A DNA stretch of 64,000 nucleotides from positions 1-64,000 of the forward strand of contig CAYRZU010000006.1 in assembly GCA_964428895.1 (NCBI GenBank), written 5' to 3'. The DNA comes from HyVt-337 sp964428895. Its GTDB lineage: Bacteria > Planctomycetota > Phycisphaerae > SM23-33. The position numbers and the translations under genes were made by a program. Every line of letters starts with the position of its first letter. Within the stretch, counting starts at the first letter, position 1. Positions 18,572-27,846 of the stretch are shown here, piece by piece. The notes beneath the pieces were generated by a model. The model was not told the origin of the DNA and searched no databases. It saw only the letters and a list, made by a program, of their open reading frames with translations.

Positions 18572-20163
18572 GGCTGGCCCACCTTCCGCGAGACAATGCT
18601 GACGGCTTCACCGTCCTGGATGTAGTTGATTCCTTCGACCACCACCTTCAGGCCGTCGGTGAGTTCGTCGCTTTCGATCCTGCGACGATCGTTGACGGTG
18701 GGGCCCAACCTGACGGGGATCTTCCGGGCGGTGTTGGTGTCGGTGTCGACGACCATAATGAATCCGCCGTCGTCGACGGTCGGCATGACGGCGGGGAAGG
18801 GCACGTAGTAGCCGGGCGGGACCTCGTCGCGCCGGAACTGGACCTGAACCAGCGCCCCCGGGCGAAGCGCCCAGTCCATGGGAATGATCGCAATCTGATC
18901 GCCGTCAGCGAGGCCTTCCGGTGGGTCGGCCATCAGGGGCTGGTTGTCGGCCAGGCCGCCGGCATCGTCCAGTTCGTTGAGGATGTAGAGATTCTGCAGG
19001 TTGTACCGACGGCCGGTCGTGGTGACATAGACCTTCCGAACCGGGTAGATCGGCCGAGCGGCGTTGATGGCCTCCACTCCAGCGAGGCCTTCGATCTTCC
19101 AGACGAAGGCGCCTTTCTGGTCGCTCCGCAAGCAACGAGGGCCGTCGACCCACAGAGATGTTGCATCGCTGGGGTCGACCTGCATGACGGGCAAGGTGTT
19201 CTCGATCCGCGGCAGATCGTAGGCGGCCGCATCGTCCGGCGGGTTGACCGCAATGCGCTGGTTCCGGGTGATCAGCGTCACCGTGAAGGTCCGGGTCGAG
19301 GCGTCGGCGGTCGTGCTCTTGAGGTAGACCGTCGCGCGGAGGGGCTGGTCGTAGCCGCGGATGTAGACGTCGGCCAGGTCCTCGGTGCTGATGGTGCGGT
19401 TGGTCTGCCCGGAGACGGTGACGTTGATCTTGATCGGGTCCATGGTCACCAGGTGGGCGACGGGGTCGCCCGGACGCACGTACCCGCCTACGCGGACGTA
19501 CAGCTCGGAGATTTCACCGGTGAACGGCGCCATCAACGTGGTGTAGGACAGGTCCAGTTTGGCCTTGGTCAGATCGGCCTCGGCCCGTTCTACGTTGGCG
19601 CGGCCGGACTCGATTTGAGCGGTCGCTCGGACCACGCCGGCCCGGGCGACGTCGCGCTGGGCTTCGGTTTCGTCCAGTTCGGTAATTGTTGCCACGTTGC
19701 GGTCGAATGCTTCCTGCATGCGGGTGTGTGTGGCCTCGCCCAGCTTGCGTTGGGCCTCGGCCTGTTCCAACTCGGCGGGAAAGATCTCCTCCAGGTTCAC
19801 CATGGCCCAGGTAACGCCCGCCTCGGCCGTCTGCACGCCGGCGTCGTAGATCGCCGGGTCCAGCCGCGCCAGGAGGTCACCTTCGTCAATGACCTTGCCC
19901 TCTTCCAGCCATCGGCCCTGAAGGAAGGAGTTCTCTTGGGCGACGAAGATCACACGCCCGGGGACCTCAAACCCCACGTCCTGCTCGGCCCAGGCCTCGG
20001 CCACGCCCGTCATTCGGCCGGAACGGGATGGCTGAGTGACCGACAGCTCGACCACGTTGACCGGTCGCGGCTGTGGTGGCAGTTCGACCGGCTTCTTACA
20101 GCCGACCAAGGCCAGCAGGGAAATCCCCAAAACGCCTAGGGTAAGAAACGGTTTCGTTGACAT
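18568..20163 (-). CDS. RND periplasmic adaptor (membrane fusion protein), lipoprotein
   Basis: 531 residues. The lipobox LALVGC puts the lipid-anchored Cys at 22. Biotinyl-lipoyl halves flank a coiled-coil hairpin (about residues 95-215, rich in AEAQRKLGE, ELDETEAQRDVARA and VERAEADLTKAKLDLS), then a beta-barrel region (ISELYVRVGGYVRPGDPVAHL). Adaptors of this family are usually 350-420 residues; here about 120 extra residues follow the barrel region (roughly 315-440, including NPPDDAAAYDLPRIEN and RCLRSDQKGAFVWKIEG). It is the first gene of a two-gene operon with the permease, overlapping by four bases. GGGAG is upstream of ATG 20163. Confidence 0.9.
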   Translation of the reverse strand: MSTKPFLTLGVLGISLLALVGCKKPVELPPQPRPVNVVELSVTQPSRSGRMTGVAEAWAEQDVGFEVPGRVIFVAQENSFLQGRWLEEGKVIDEGDLLARLDPAIYDAGVQTAEAGVTWAMVNLEEIFPAELEQAEAQRKLGEATHTRMQEAFDRNVATITELDETEAQRDVARAGVVRATAQIESGRANVERAEADLTKAKLDLSYTTLMAPFTGEISELYVRVGGYVRPGDPVAHLVTMDPIKINVTVSGQTNRTISTEDLADVYIRGYDQPLRATVYLKSTTADASTRTFTVTLITRNQRIAVNPPDDAAAYDLPRIENTLPVMQVDPSDATSLWVDGPRCLRSDQKGAFVWKIEGLAGVEAINAARPIYPVRKVYVTTTGRRYNLQNLYILNELDDAGGLADNQPLMADPPEGLADGDQIAIIPMDWALRPGALVQVQFRRDEVPPGYYVPFPAVMPTVDDGGFIMVVDTDTNTARKIPVRLGPTVNDRRRIESDELTDGLKVVVEGINYIQDGEAVSIVSRKVGQP

Positions 20164-20312
20164 GATCGGCGCTCCCTATATCACGGCCTCGACGTGCGTT
20201 GCATTATAGGACGGCTCGTGGGCCCCAGCAAATGCGCAAGGAGGATGCTCGAGATTTCTTGGCCCTCAGTCCGCGCTAGCGGACGGCCCGACCGATCGGT
20301 AGGATTTTGACC

Positions 20313-21914
20313 ATGCCTGACCAACCGAACATTCTGTTGATCCTCAACGACGACATGGGCTTCTCGGATATCGGGTGCTACGGCGGCGAGGTGCGCACCC
20401 CCAATCTCGACCGGTTGGCCGCCAACGGCCTGCGGTTCACTCAGTTCTATAACACCGCGCGGTGCTGCCCTTCGCGAGCATCGCTGTTGACGGGCCTGCA
20501 CCCGCACCAGGCCGGCGTTGGTCACATGATGGACGACCTGGACGTCGACGGCTACGTCGGCGACCTCGCTCCCAACAGCTGCACCATCCCTGAGGCGCTG
20601 CGGCAGGGGGGTGGGTATGGCACGTACCTTTCCGGAAAGTGGCACGTCACGCGTCACCTGGACAATCCCAAGCACAATTGGCCTTGCCAGCGCGGGTTCG
20701 ACCAGTTCTACGGCATCATTACGGGCGCCGGCAGCTACTACGACCCAGCCACGCTGACCCGCAACAACGACCGCATCGCCGTGCCGCCCGGGAGCGACTA
20801 TTACATCACCGACGCCATCAGCGATCAGATGGCCGCCTACATCGACGGTCATTTTCGCCGTGAACCGGGGCAGCCGCTGTTCGGTTACCTCGCCTACACC
20901 GCCCCGCACTGGCCCCTGCACGCGCCGGATGAGACCATCGCCCGCTACGCCAACCGATTCGATGCCGGGTGGGACATGCTGCGCACCCAGCGCCTCGAGC
21001 GCATGGTGCAGATGGGGCTGATCCACCCCGACTGGGAGCTGACCCCGCGCGACCCCAATCAGCCGGCCTGGCGCGATACCGACCACCACGCCTGGCAAGC
21101 GAGGCGCATGGAAGTCTACGCCGCCCAGATCGACCGCATGGACCAAGGCATCGGCCGCGTGATCGATGCGCTGGACCGGACGGGCCAGCTCGAGAATACG
21201 CTGATCGTCTTCCTGGCCGACAACGGCGGCTGCGCCGAGGAGTTCGGCCCGCCGCGGATGGATTTCGAAAGCAACTGGCCGTGGACGCCCAGCCGCACGC
21301 CGGACGGCCGACCCGTCCACTACGGCAACGGCCCGGAAATCTGGCCCGGCGCCGACAACACCTACGCCAGTTACGGCCTGCCGTGGGCAAACCTATCGAA
21401 CACCCCATTTCGCGAATATAAGCACTGGGTGCATGAGGGCGGAATCGCCACGCCCCTGGTTGTGCATTGGCCGGCCGGCATCGACGCCAGCGACAACGGC
21501 CAACTCCGCCATCAGCCTAGCCAACTCCCCGACATCATGGCCACGTTCCTCGATGTCGCCGGGGTCGACTACCCCACCGAGCGCGACGGCCAGGCCGTTC
21601 AGCCCTGCGAGGGCTTCTCCATGCAGCCGACCTTCGCCGACGGCCAGCCCCTCCGCGACGTGCTCTACTGGGAGCACGAAGGCAACCGCGCTTGCCGGCG
21701 GGGCCAGTGGAAGCTTGTCAACAAGTACCCGGGCGACTGGGAACTCTACGATATGGACGAAGACCGCACCGAGCTGAACGACCTGGCGAGCCGGCATCCG
21801 GAGATCGTAGCCGAGCTCTCGGCGCTGTACGACGCCTGGGCCGACCGCTGCGGCGTTCAGCCCTGGGACAAGATCGAGGCTATCTACCGCCAGCGGTGGG
21901 GGGACGACGGCTAG
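20313..21914 (+). CDS. S1-family sulfatase (FGly type), copy 2
   Basis: 533 residues from ATG 20313 (a TTG six bases earlier is in frame, but the same TAGGATTT(T/C) upstream pattern as in copy 1 precedes the ATG). It has the motif CCPSR (Cys 51), SGKWHVTRH, LADNGGCAEE and REYKHWVHEGG. It is collinear with copy 1 throughout and highly similar, with a 5-10 residue insertion after the DNGG block (PPRMDFESNWPW region). Again there is no signal peptide. The two copies flank the beta-propeller, channel and RND genes, so a duplication with intervening or inserted genes is likely. Specificity is unknown. Confidence 0.94.
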   Translation: MPDQPNILLILNDDMGFSDIGCYGGEVRTPNLDRLAANGLRFTQFYNTARCCPSRASLLTGLHPHQAGVGHMMDDLDVDGYVGDLAPNSCTIPEALRQGGGYGTYLSGKWHVTRHLDNPKHNWPCQRGFDQFYGIITGAGSYYDPATLTRNNDRIAVPPGSDYYITDAISDQMAAYIDGHFRREPGQPLFGYLAYTAPHWPLHAPDETIARYANRFDAGWDMLRTQRLERMVQMGLIHPDWELTPRDPNQPAWRDTDHHAWQARRMEVYAAQIDRMDQGIGRVIDALDRTGQLENTLIVFLADNGGCAEEFGPPRMDFESNWPWTPSRTPDGRPVHYGNGPEIWPGADNTYASYGLPWANLSNTPFREYKHWVHEGGIATPLVVHWPAGIDASDNGQLRHQPSQLPDIMATFLDVAGVDYPTERDGQAVQPCEGFSMQPTFADGQPLRDVLYWEHEGNRACRRGQWKLVNKYPGDWELYDMDEDRTELNDLASRHPEIVAELSALYDAWADRCGVQPWDKIEAIYRQRWGDDG

Positions 21915-22016
21915 GGGGGAGAAAATCGCAAGGGGAAGAACCCGCCGATTGACCGATATCAGCGCTATCATGCTACTCGCCCCGGCCGCGGAGGCCACGG
22001 GCGATGGAGGCAGGCA

Positions 22017-22268
22017 ATGGCGCTACGGCTGTTACAACTGGCGTTGGCGGTTGGGTTGGCGGCGAGTTCCTTGGCGTGTCAGGACGCCACCGCCTTCAAG
22101 GCCGGGGTCTCCCAGACACTGTCGATTCTCGACGGTCCCCCGCGCGTCTCGCAGGTCCCGGCCTGCGTCGATGGGGACCGGTCCGCTACCACCACGGCGC
22201 TCAGATGCGGCCCGATGCGAACGGTCGATGCGGATAAGCCCTTGCCGAACAGTCACTACACACGCTAA
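22017..22268 (+). CDS. Small lipoprotein, hypothetical
   Basis: 83 residues. The N-terminus is a plausible lipoprotein signal (MALRLLQLALAVGLAASSLAC, Cys 21) and GGAGG lies seven bases before ATG 22017, so expression is likely. The following QDATAFKAGVSQTLSILDG resembles short planctomycete lipoproteins with an amphipathic stretch. The last 40 residues look unstructured and may be partly spurious, so a frameshift near 22130 is possible. It lies between sulfatase copy 2 and the SLBB gene on the same strand. Confidence 0.45.
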   Translation: MALRLLQLALAVGLAASSLACQDATAFKAGVSQTLSILDGPPRVSQVPACVDGDRSATTTALRCGPMRTVDADKPLPNSHYTR

Positions 22269-22354
22269 TCGGGCGAAAAAAGCTAGGGGGAAACACCCAT
22301 CATCGGCCGATAGGAATTCTATGGGCCCTGATGGCCTCGGTAAGGAGACATCTC

Positions 22355-22861
22355 ATGATGACAGGGACGTCACGCTTTGGATTCGTGCTGCTGCTGGCCG
22401 GCGCGCTCGTGGTGACCTGCTGGTGGATTAGCTCGCAGGATGCCGGCCGGCCCGCCGCCCCCCAATCTCTTGTGGCTGCGACCTACGATGAATCGCCGCC
22501 CGCCGACGTGTTCTACGTGCTGGGTGCCGTGGAACGCCCCGGCGCCTACAACCTGGCCGGGCGGAAAGTCACGGTGAGGATGGCCTTGGCGGCATCGGGG
22601 ACGCAGCCGACGATATCCTTCCCCGCACGGGCCACGCTGGTCCGCAGCATCGGCCAGGATCGTGAACAGGTGTTCGCCCTGAACGTCGAACGCATCCTCA
22701 GTTGCGCCGATCCGGACATGTACCTCAAGCCCAACGACGTGCTCGTGGTCGACGCCGACGCCAGCGCCCTGGCCGATTGGCCGGAAGGGCCCGGCGCACC
22801 CACCCAGCCAGTTGCGCGAAGCGCATCCAGACTGGACAGCCGTCGCTTCCGGCGTTGGTAG
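22355..22861 (+). CDS. SLBB-domain membrane-anchored protein
   Basis: 168 residues. ATG 22355 is preferred over 22331 because AAGGAG sits seven bases upstream of it. An N-terminal membrane segment (FGFVLLLAGALVVTCWW) is followed by one SLBB domain: FYVLGAVERPGAYNLAGRKVTVRMALAASG, then a second strand pair and YLKPNDVLVVD. SLBB domains of the Wza/GumB export family are found in polysaccharide export proteins; here there is no poly_export domain and only one SLBB, so it may be an accessory protein. The C-terminus is Arg-rich and disordered. Confidence 0.8.
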   Translation: MMTGTSRFGFVLLLAGALVVTCWWISSQDAGRPAAPQSLVAATYDESPPADVFYVLGAVERPGAYNLAGRKVTVRMALAASGTQPTISFPARATLVRSIGQDREQVFALNVERILSCADPDMYLKPNDVLVVDADASALADWPEGPGAPTQPVARSASRLDSRRFRRW

Positions 22862-22870
22862 GATGTTGGT

Positions 22871-24067
22871 CTAACCGCGCTCGGCGATGAAGGCGAGCTG
22901 ACGTTGCCCGAGCTTTGTCCACAGCACCGTCAGTCGGCACTGGCCCGGGCCGCGGAGGTCGCGCTGAAGCTCGGCGGTGTCTAACCGCAAGCCGCGGGGT
23001 TTGACCTCCACCACGCCACCGTCGAGATCGGCGATCGCTTTGCGAACGTCGCGCGGACGGCCGGGCACTTCCTGAAGCACTCGAAAGCTCGTCGCCAGCG
23101 GCGTCTCCACCCGCTGCGGTCCGAACAGCCACGCCAACGACGCGTCAATCCGCCACAGCCCGTGCACCGCCGCCAAGTCATCCACACCGCCGGCGGCAAT
23201 GACGGCGGCGTCCGGTTCGATCAGCCATTCGGCCGCTTCGTCGATACGCGCAGGCTCGGCCACACCGGCTTCAATCGACGTCGCCTGCGGATCTAACGCC
23301 TCTCCGCCCACAACGGTCGCCCGTCGAGCGCGCCGCTCAGCCGGCCACCGCAGCAGGCACTGCCGACACACCCCATTTTCGCTGATGTACTCCACCTCCA
23401 TCTCGGGCCAATCGCGCAAAGCGTCCGCACTGAAGGCGGGCGATAGTTTCATCGCGCCGGCTGCCGTGCGAGTGACCAGTTCGCGCAGGAAGTCGTCGCC
23501 CGGTTGGTAGTCGGCCAGCCCAACCACCCGCCGCCCATCCGCCCGCCGATCCGGGTCCACGTGCACGGCCGCCCCGTCAGGAATCGCGAAGGTCGTCGCG
23601 TCGGCGTGGATGAATTCACAACGCTCCGCCACGCGCAAGCGCTCAGCGTTGTGCGTGGCGCAGGCGATCGCTTCCGGTGAAACGTCCACACCCGTCACCG
23701 TCAGCCCCGCCAGTGCTAGCCCGATTGCGTCCGCCCCCAACCCACAACACAGGTCAACCGCCGGCCGTCCGCCCGACCGCCGCGCCAACTCGCGCCCCAC
23801 ATAGATCGCCAGCCGAGCCGACGAGGCCTGTTGGAGCAACCTGTCGGTCGCCAAGAGGCCTCGGGCCCACTCGCGCGGGAATCGTCCGCTGGCCTCGGCC
23901 CGGTCACGCAGCTTCCGCAATTCGGCCACGGCGGCCGCATTGGTCGCCGACGTTCGCTTCCGCAAGTCGCCCAGCGCCCCCAACGGATCGGGCGTCAGCG
24001 ACATCTCCAATAGCTCCGCCGCTTCCGCCGTCTGCAGGAACGCCAGTTGATCCATCGTCAGGGACAC
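22871..24067 (-). CDS. Class I SAM methyltransferase with THUMP-like C-terminal domain
   Basis: 398 residues from GTG 24067, chosen because AGGAG precedes it with a seven-base spacer; a GTG at 24085 and ATG at 24055 are alternatives. A helical N-terminal part is followed by a Rossmann methyltransferase core with the SAM motif AVDLCCGLGADAIGLALAG (about residue 105) and motif II TGVDVSPEAI. The C-terminal region matches the THUMP-like domain seen in uncharacterised bacterial RNA methyltransferase relatives. Probable substrate: RNA, by family. The stop of the upstream YjbQ gene lies about ten bases before the start, so the two are cotranscribed. Confidence 0.82.
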   Translation of the reverse strand: MSLTMDQLAFLQTAEAAELLEMSLTPDPLGALGDLRKRTSATNAAAVAELRKLRDRAEASGRFPREWARGLLATDRLLQQASSARLAIYVGRELARRSGGRPAVDLCCGLGADAIGLALAGLTVTGVDVSPEAIACATHNAERLRVAERCEFIHADATTFAIPDGAAVHVDPDRRADGRRVVGLADYQPGDDFLRELVTRTAAGAMKLSPAFSADALRDWPEMEVEYISENGVCRQCLLRWPAERRARRATVVGGEALDPQATSIEAGVAEPARIDEAAEWLIEPDAAVIAAGGVDDLAAVHGLWRIDASLAWLFGPQRVETPLATSFRVLQEVPGRPRDVRKAIADLDGGVVEVKPRGLRLDTAELQRDLRGPGQCRLTVLWTKLGQRQLAFIAERG

Positions 24068-24077
24068 GGGCCGACTC

Positions 24078-24494
24078 CTACTCACCTTGGACCGTTACGA
24101 TTACGATTCGCCGTCGGCCTTTGATGTCGCACTCCAGGTGAAAGATCTGCTGCCACGTGCCCAGTACCGGGCGGCCGCCGGAAACCGGAACGGTCAGCGA
24201 AGGCCCCAGCAGCGTCGCCTGCAGATGCGAATGGCCGTTGCCGTCATGCCACGTCTGCTCGTGGCCGTACTGGCGAGAAGGCGGCATGAGCTTGTTGAGG
24301 ATCGCGGGAATGTCAGCTTGCAGGCCGGGCTCGAATTCCACGCACCCAATCGCTCCGGTCGAACCTACGTTGAACACATGCACCGTACCGGTGGCAATGC
24401 CGCTCTCAGCCACAACGGCGGCCACCGCGTCGGTGATGTCATGCATGTCCCCATGCCCGGCCGTGTCGATCTCGATTTGTCGTTGGTGGACCAT
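24078..24494 (-). CDS. YjbQ/UPF0047 family protein
   Basis: 138 residues from ATG 24494, the usual length of this family; the frame is open further upstream but the family N-terminus (MVHQRQIEIDT) begins here. The signature HDGNGHSHLQATLLGPSLT and the C-terminal GTWQQIFHLECD are characteristic, with clustered His and Asp residues suitable for a metal or phosphate site. Members are annotated as secondary thiamine-phosphate synthases on the basis of weak complementation; the physiological reaction is unsettled. The protein is small, cytoplasmic and probably trimeric as in solved homologs. Confidence 0.88.
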   Translation of the reverse strand: MVHQRQIEIDTAGHGDMHDITDAVAAVVAESGIATGTVHVFNVGSTGAIGCVEFEPGLQADIPAILNKLMPPSRQYGHEQTWHDGNGHSHLQATLLGPSLTVPVSGGRPVLGTWQQIFHLECDIKGRRRIVIVTVQGE

Positions 24495-24508
24495 GGTCTT
24501 CACACTTG

Positions 24509-24595
24509 CAGGGCGAGCAACTCGTTGCTCACGCAATGACGGTGAGGATGATCGTCCCTCCCCGTTGCGCGTGCAAGACAAGTTGCACGTCCTAC
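24509..24595. repeat. Inverted pair of palindromic (REP/BIME-like) repeats
   Basis: Left unit 24509-24542 contains hairpin GAGCAAC-TC-GTTGCTC (24515-24530). Right unit 24562-24595 is in the opposite orientation with hairpin CGTGCAA-loop-TTGCACG (24570-24589). Reverse-complementing the right unit aligns it to the left: AGG(g/a)CG(a/t)GCAACT, then TGC(t/a)C(a/g)CGCAA. A third unit is at 49091-49124. The pair lies between two minus-strand genes. Confidence 0.72.
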
Positions 24596-24606
24596 GAACG
24601 TCTGGC

Positions 24607-25821
24607 CTACAGTCGTTTCCGCATCCATGCGAAGGCGAACTGGCGGGCGATGATGTCGACGACCGTGCCGTCGAGCGCCACGTCACCGGGGCAGGGCAGT
24701 TCGACCTCCTTGGCGCCCAGTTCGCCCGCGACGGCCGCGCACTCGGCCAGAATCTCACTCATCAGCTCGGATGACGTCAGCGCCTCCGGCTGAACGTACA
24801 GTTCGCTCTTGTTGGGCGCGTTGGGGGGCACGGGGGCGTTATCCAGACCCGGCCGATAGCGCCACAGTTCCACGATCGCCCGCTTGTCCGGCCAGGTCAG
24901 CTGGGCTAAGTAGGTAGGCTCTTCCTCGCCACGATGCGTGAAATCGGTCGGCGACCAGTGGTTGGCCTTGATCAGATCCTTCAGGTCGACGGTCTCGGGG
25001 GTCACCACGCGTTGCTCCGGCCGCGGCCCGTCGATAGGACGACAGCGACACAGCACGTCGTCGTAATCGTAAAAGAGTCGCAACCCAAAGCGTCGCAGGG
25101 AGACGAACTCATTGTCACAGCGGAAGTCCAGCACCGGCAGGCCCATCCGCCGGGCGACCTTCTCGGCCTCTTGGAGAAGCCGAATCTCAATTCCGGCCAG
25201 ATAGTAGTCGCGGAAGTGGTCGGCGCACTCGACATCCAGGCTCTGCCCGAACGGCTCGGGTTCGTCGGCGGGCCAGCAATCGGCAAAGCCCACCACGCGC
25301 CCGGCGTCCTCGGCCAGCAGGATCACCCCGCCTTGGCGTTGGTACTTCTCGAAGTGGTCGGTCAGTTCTTGATCGTCCGTCCACGGCCCGCCCGCGACGG
25401 TGTACCCGCCGCCGGCCGGCGATTGAGAGTTGACCTCATCCAGCGTGGGGGACAGTTCGTCGTCGAAGCGCCGCAATGCCGCAATGTCGTCGCGCGTCAT
25501 CGGACGAATCGTCACGCCCGCCATCAGTTCGGCGCGCTTCGCGTCGCGCCGGGCCGTCGCCTGGTCCACGGTCTCCGTGTCGAACATAGCCTTCAGTTCG
25601 GCCCACGCTGCAAAGCCGTAATCTTTGGCCAATGCGTGCTGAGCTTCCTGCAGGCCGACGTCAGCGGCCAGGACTTGCTCGTCCGTCATCTCCGCCAGCC
25701 GCGGCACCAGGCGCAGCGTTTCGCATGCGCCCATGTCGCCGGCGCGGTGGGCCTTGAGCAGGTCCTTGGCTTGCTTCTTGAGTTGAACGAGGTCGGCGTT
25801 GGGGGGAACCGGTTGCGGCAT
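24607..25821 (-). CDS. GNAT-like acetyltransferase with ankyrin-associated-type N-terminal domain
   Basis: 404 residues. Residues 1-75 form a helical domain (LVQLKKQAKDLLKAHRAGD, then LQEAQHALAKDYGFAAWAEL) often found before ankyrin repeats or other modules and shared with the 26053-27846 protein. Residues 100-270 look like a GNAT acetyltransferase fold (VTIRPMTRDDIAALRRFDD, GGVILLAEDAGRVVGFADC, EIRLLQEAEKVARRMGLP). The last 130 residues are not assigned. The ATG at 25821 has AAGGAAGG close upstream. The leader upstream of the gene is duplicated before 27846. Acyl acceptor unknown. Confidence 0.72.
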   Translation of the reverse strand: MPQPVPPNADLVQLKKQAKDLLKAHRAGDMGACETLRLVPRLAEMTDEQVLAADVGLQEAQHALAKDYGFAAWAELKAMFDTETVDQATARRDAKRAELMAGVTIRPMTRDDIAALRRFDDELSPTLDEVNSQSPAGGGYTVAGGPWTDDQELTDHFEKYQRQGGVILLAEDAGRVVGFADCWPADEPEPFGQSLDVECADHFRDYYLAGIEIRLLQEAEKVARRMGLPVLDFRCDNEFVSLRRFGLRLFYDYDDVLCRCRPIDGPRPEQRVVTPETVDLKDLIKANHWSPTDFTHRGEEEPTYLAQLTWPDKRAIVELWRYRPGLDNAPVPPNAPNKSELYVQPEALTSSELMSEILAECAAVAGELGAKEVELPCPGDVALDGTVVDIIARQFAFAWMRKRL

Positions 25822-25975
25822 GGTGCACCTTCCTTTCCGTCGCGCCCGGGGCCTGCTGTCTCAGGCAGAAAAGAAGGTCCGATGGATTGTCAGATCAAAT
25901 GAAGGTGGACTCAGCCCTTCCCGCAGGCCCGGTGGCAGCCTTCAACCGCCACCGGGATCATACCACGCGGGGTGG
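25822..25975 (-). repeat. Duplicated 5' leader, copy A
   Basis: The 150 bases upstream of the 24607-25821 gene share ordered blocks with the region before 27846: CCTTCCTTTCC near the start codon, CTGCTGTC(T/A)CAGGCAGAAAAG (25853-25874), TCAACCGCCA and TACCACGCGG (plus-strand spelling). The blocks suggest a shared promoter/leader duplicated with the N-terminal domain. Confidence 0.75.
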
Positions 25976-26052
25976 ATGACGCAAGCTCCGCGCGCAAGAA
26001 GCCGGGCGGGCGATGCCGTACCCGCCCCGGCGTTGAGCATCATGCGGCTGAT

Positions 26053-27846
26053 CTACTGGTGAAGGGAACTGAGGCGTTCGCTGGCCGGTCGATCGGAGCG
26101 CTGGGGCTTGAGGAACTCACAGCGGCTGCGGGCGCCTTGCGGCTCGGCGGGCGCAGAGAAGCTCACGCCGTCCGGGGCGGCGCCGTCTTCGTCAGTGATG
26201 CGAACGGGGACGGGCTCGTCCGTACCGTACGGCGTGAACTTCACGAACAGTTCGTTTCGCCCGGCCTTCAGTTGCACGGGGGCGATGAAGGAGTCCATCG
26301 AGGCGTAGTCGTGCAGTTCGTCGTTGGCCAACACGAGCTGGCCGTTCAGCCACGCCTTCAGTCGGCCGGTCAGGCCGGCCCGAAGCTGGGCCGCCTGAGC
26401 TGCGGAACTGTTCACGTAGGCCAGGCCGTAGACGGTCCCCGTGGCCTCCCAGATTTCCGTCGGCGTGAGCGCGGATGATCCGACCCACGCAGCTGTGCCT
26501 TCCCGGTGCTCGGGCAGCAGTGGCCCTTCACGCCGATTCCTTTGGCCAGGATCGATCTCACAGACGGGAGCGGCTGTGTAAACCTTCTGCAGGTCCAGTT
26601 GATCGGTGAGAAAGTCCTGTTCCGGCGGGTAGACAGTCAGCATTTCCCGGATCATTGATTCGGAGGCCTTGTCGTCCCACCACGGGCCCGGGGACGTGGC
26701 CATGGGCTGAAGTTCGCCCGGCAGATTGGCCGCTCTCAGATCGTCGCTGGTCAGCGTGTCGTTGCCGCTGAACGGGCCGACCACCAGCCAGTTCTCACAG
26801 AAGCCGAGCTGGGCGAAGATTTCCGCAGCCCGGCCGGTGTCGCCGAGTTGGCGAAGAAGGCCGGCCAAGTGAAGCAGCGTGCCAATGCGGATGCTTTCGG
26901 TCTGAGGCGCCAGTCGCACGAACTCATCGCGAGTCGCGATCGCTTCATCGGCCGACGTGAGGTCCTTGATCGCCGGCCAGTATGCGAACGTGATCAGGAA
27001 GTAGTCCTCGCTCATGGCGCGCCCGCACCCTCGGGCCGTCTCATGGATCGAGCGCCCGACCGGCTGAGGGAACTCCTCAGCTATGCGCCGCCACGTCGCT
27101 AACCCCTCACGCCATTGCCCGGTCCGCGTGAGTTGGATTTCGGCGATGCGGGCCAAGGCATCGCCTCGGCTGGCCGGTTCGTCAGATGTGTCGTAGATGT
27201 CTTGGTACAGCTCGACGGCCCGCGGCCAATCTTGTGCGCCCTGACTGAACTGGCAGCAGTAATTGGGCGCCCAGCATCCTTGGGCCATCGCCAGATACCA
27301 ACGGGCCTGATCGGCCAGCGGCGTGCCGGAATGTTCGGTGAGGACGCGCTGACATAACTCGATGTTGCGATCCCAGCCGTCTTCACTCAACAGCCGGGCG
27401 CCATCGCACGCGCCGACGATGGCGTTGGCCGCGATGAACAGGGCCCGCGCACTCGTGTCCGTTCCGGCGCCCTGTTCCGCGATGACCAACGCCCGGTCAC
27501 GCACGGCCCGGCGCTGGTCTTGAGAAACTCCCACGAAGGCGCCGAAGCCTTCGGCGTAAGTAGCCAGGAAGGACGCGTCGTCCGATGCCGCGGCGCCTTC
27601 CGCTTCCACGTGGGCCTTCAGCTCTTTCCACGTCGCGAAGCCGTAATCTTTCGCCAACGCGTGCTGGGCCTCCTGCAGGCTGACCTCGGCTGCGAGGATG
27701 TCCGCGTCGCCCATTTCGGCCAGGCGCGGCAGGCCGCGGAGCGTCTGGCAGACGGCCGCATCGCCCGCTTGGTGCGACTTGAGGATCTCCTTGGCCTGGT
27801 TTCTGAGGTGCCGCAGGTCCGGCCGTTCGGGTAGAGATGGGGTCAT
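26053..27846 (-). CDS. Multidomain protein: helical N-domain, TPR-like repeats, C-terminal jelly-roll
   Basis: 597 residues with three parts. Residues 1-80 are the same helical domain as in 24607-25821 (LRHLRNQAKEILKSHQAGD, LQEAQHALAKDYGFATWKEL). Residues 90-345 are TPR-like helices (PRAVELYQDIYDTSDEPAS, REGLATWRRIAEEFPQ). Residues 350-590 begin FCENWLVVGPFSGND and contain RLKAWLNGQLVLANDELHD, a jelly-roll domain also at the end of the 1955-4156 lipoprotein. No signal peptide is present, which is odd for a domain otherwise seen in an exported protein. ATG 27846 follows GGAAGGTG. No enzymatic motif is visible; protein-protein or ligand binding is the likely role. Confidence 0.78.
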   Translation of the reverse strand: MTPSLPERPDLRHLRNQAKEILKSHQAGDAAVCQTLRGLPRLAEMGDADILAAEVSLQEAQHALAKDYGFATWKELKAHVEAEGAAASDDASFLATYAEGFGAFVGVSQDQRRAVRDRALVIAEQGAGTDTSARALFIAANAIVGACDGARLLSEDGWDRNIELCQRVLTEHSGTPLADQARWYLAMAQGCWAPNYCCQFSQGAQDWPRAVELYQDIYDTSDEPASRGDALARIAEIQLTRTGQWREGLATWRRIAEEFPQPVGRSIHETARGCGRAMSEDYFLITFAYWPAIKDLTSADEAIATRDEFVRLAPQTESIRIGTLLHLAGLLRQLGDTGRAAEIFAQLGFCENWLVVGPFSGNDTLTSDDLRAANLPGELQPMATSPGPWWDDKASESMIREMLTVYPPEQDFLTDQLDLQKVYTAAPVCEIDPGQRNRREGPLLPEHREGTAAWVGSSALTPTEIWEATGTVYGLAYVNSSAAQAAQLRAGLTGRLKAWLNGQLVLANDELHDYASMDSFIAPVQLKAGRNELFVKFTPYGTDEPVPVRITDEDGAAPDGVSFSAPAEPQGARSRCEFLKPQRSDRPASERLSSLHQ

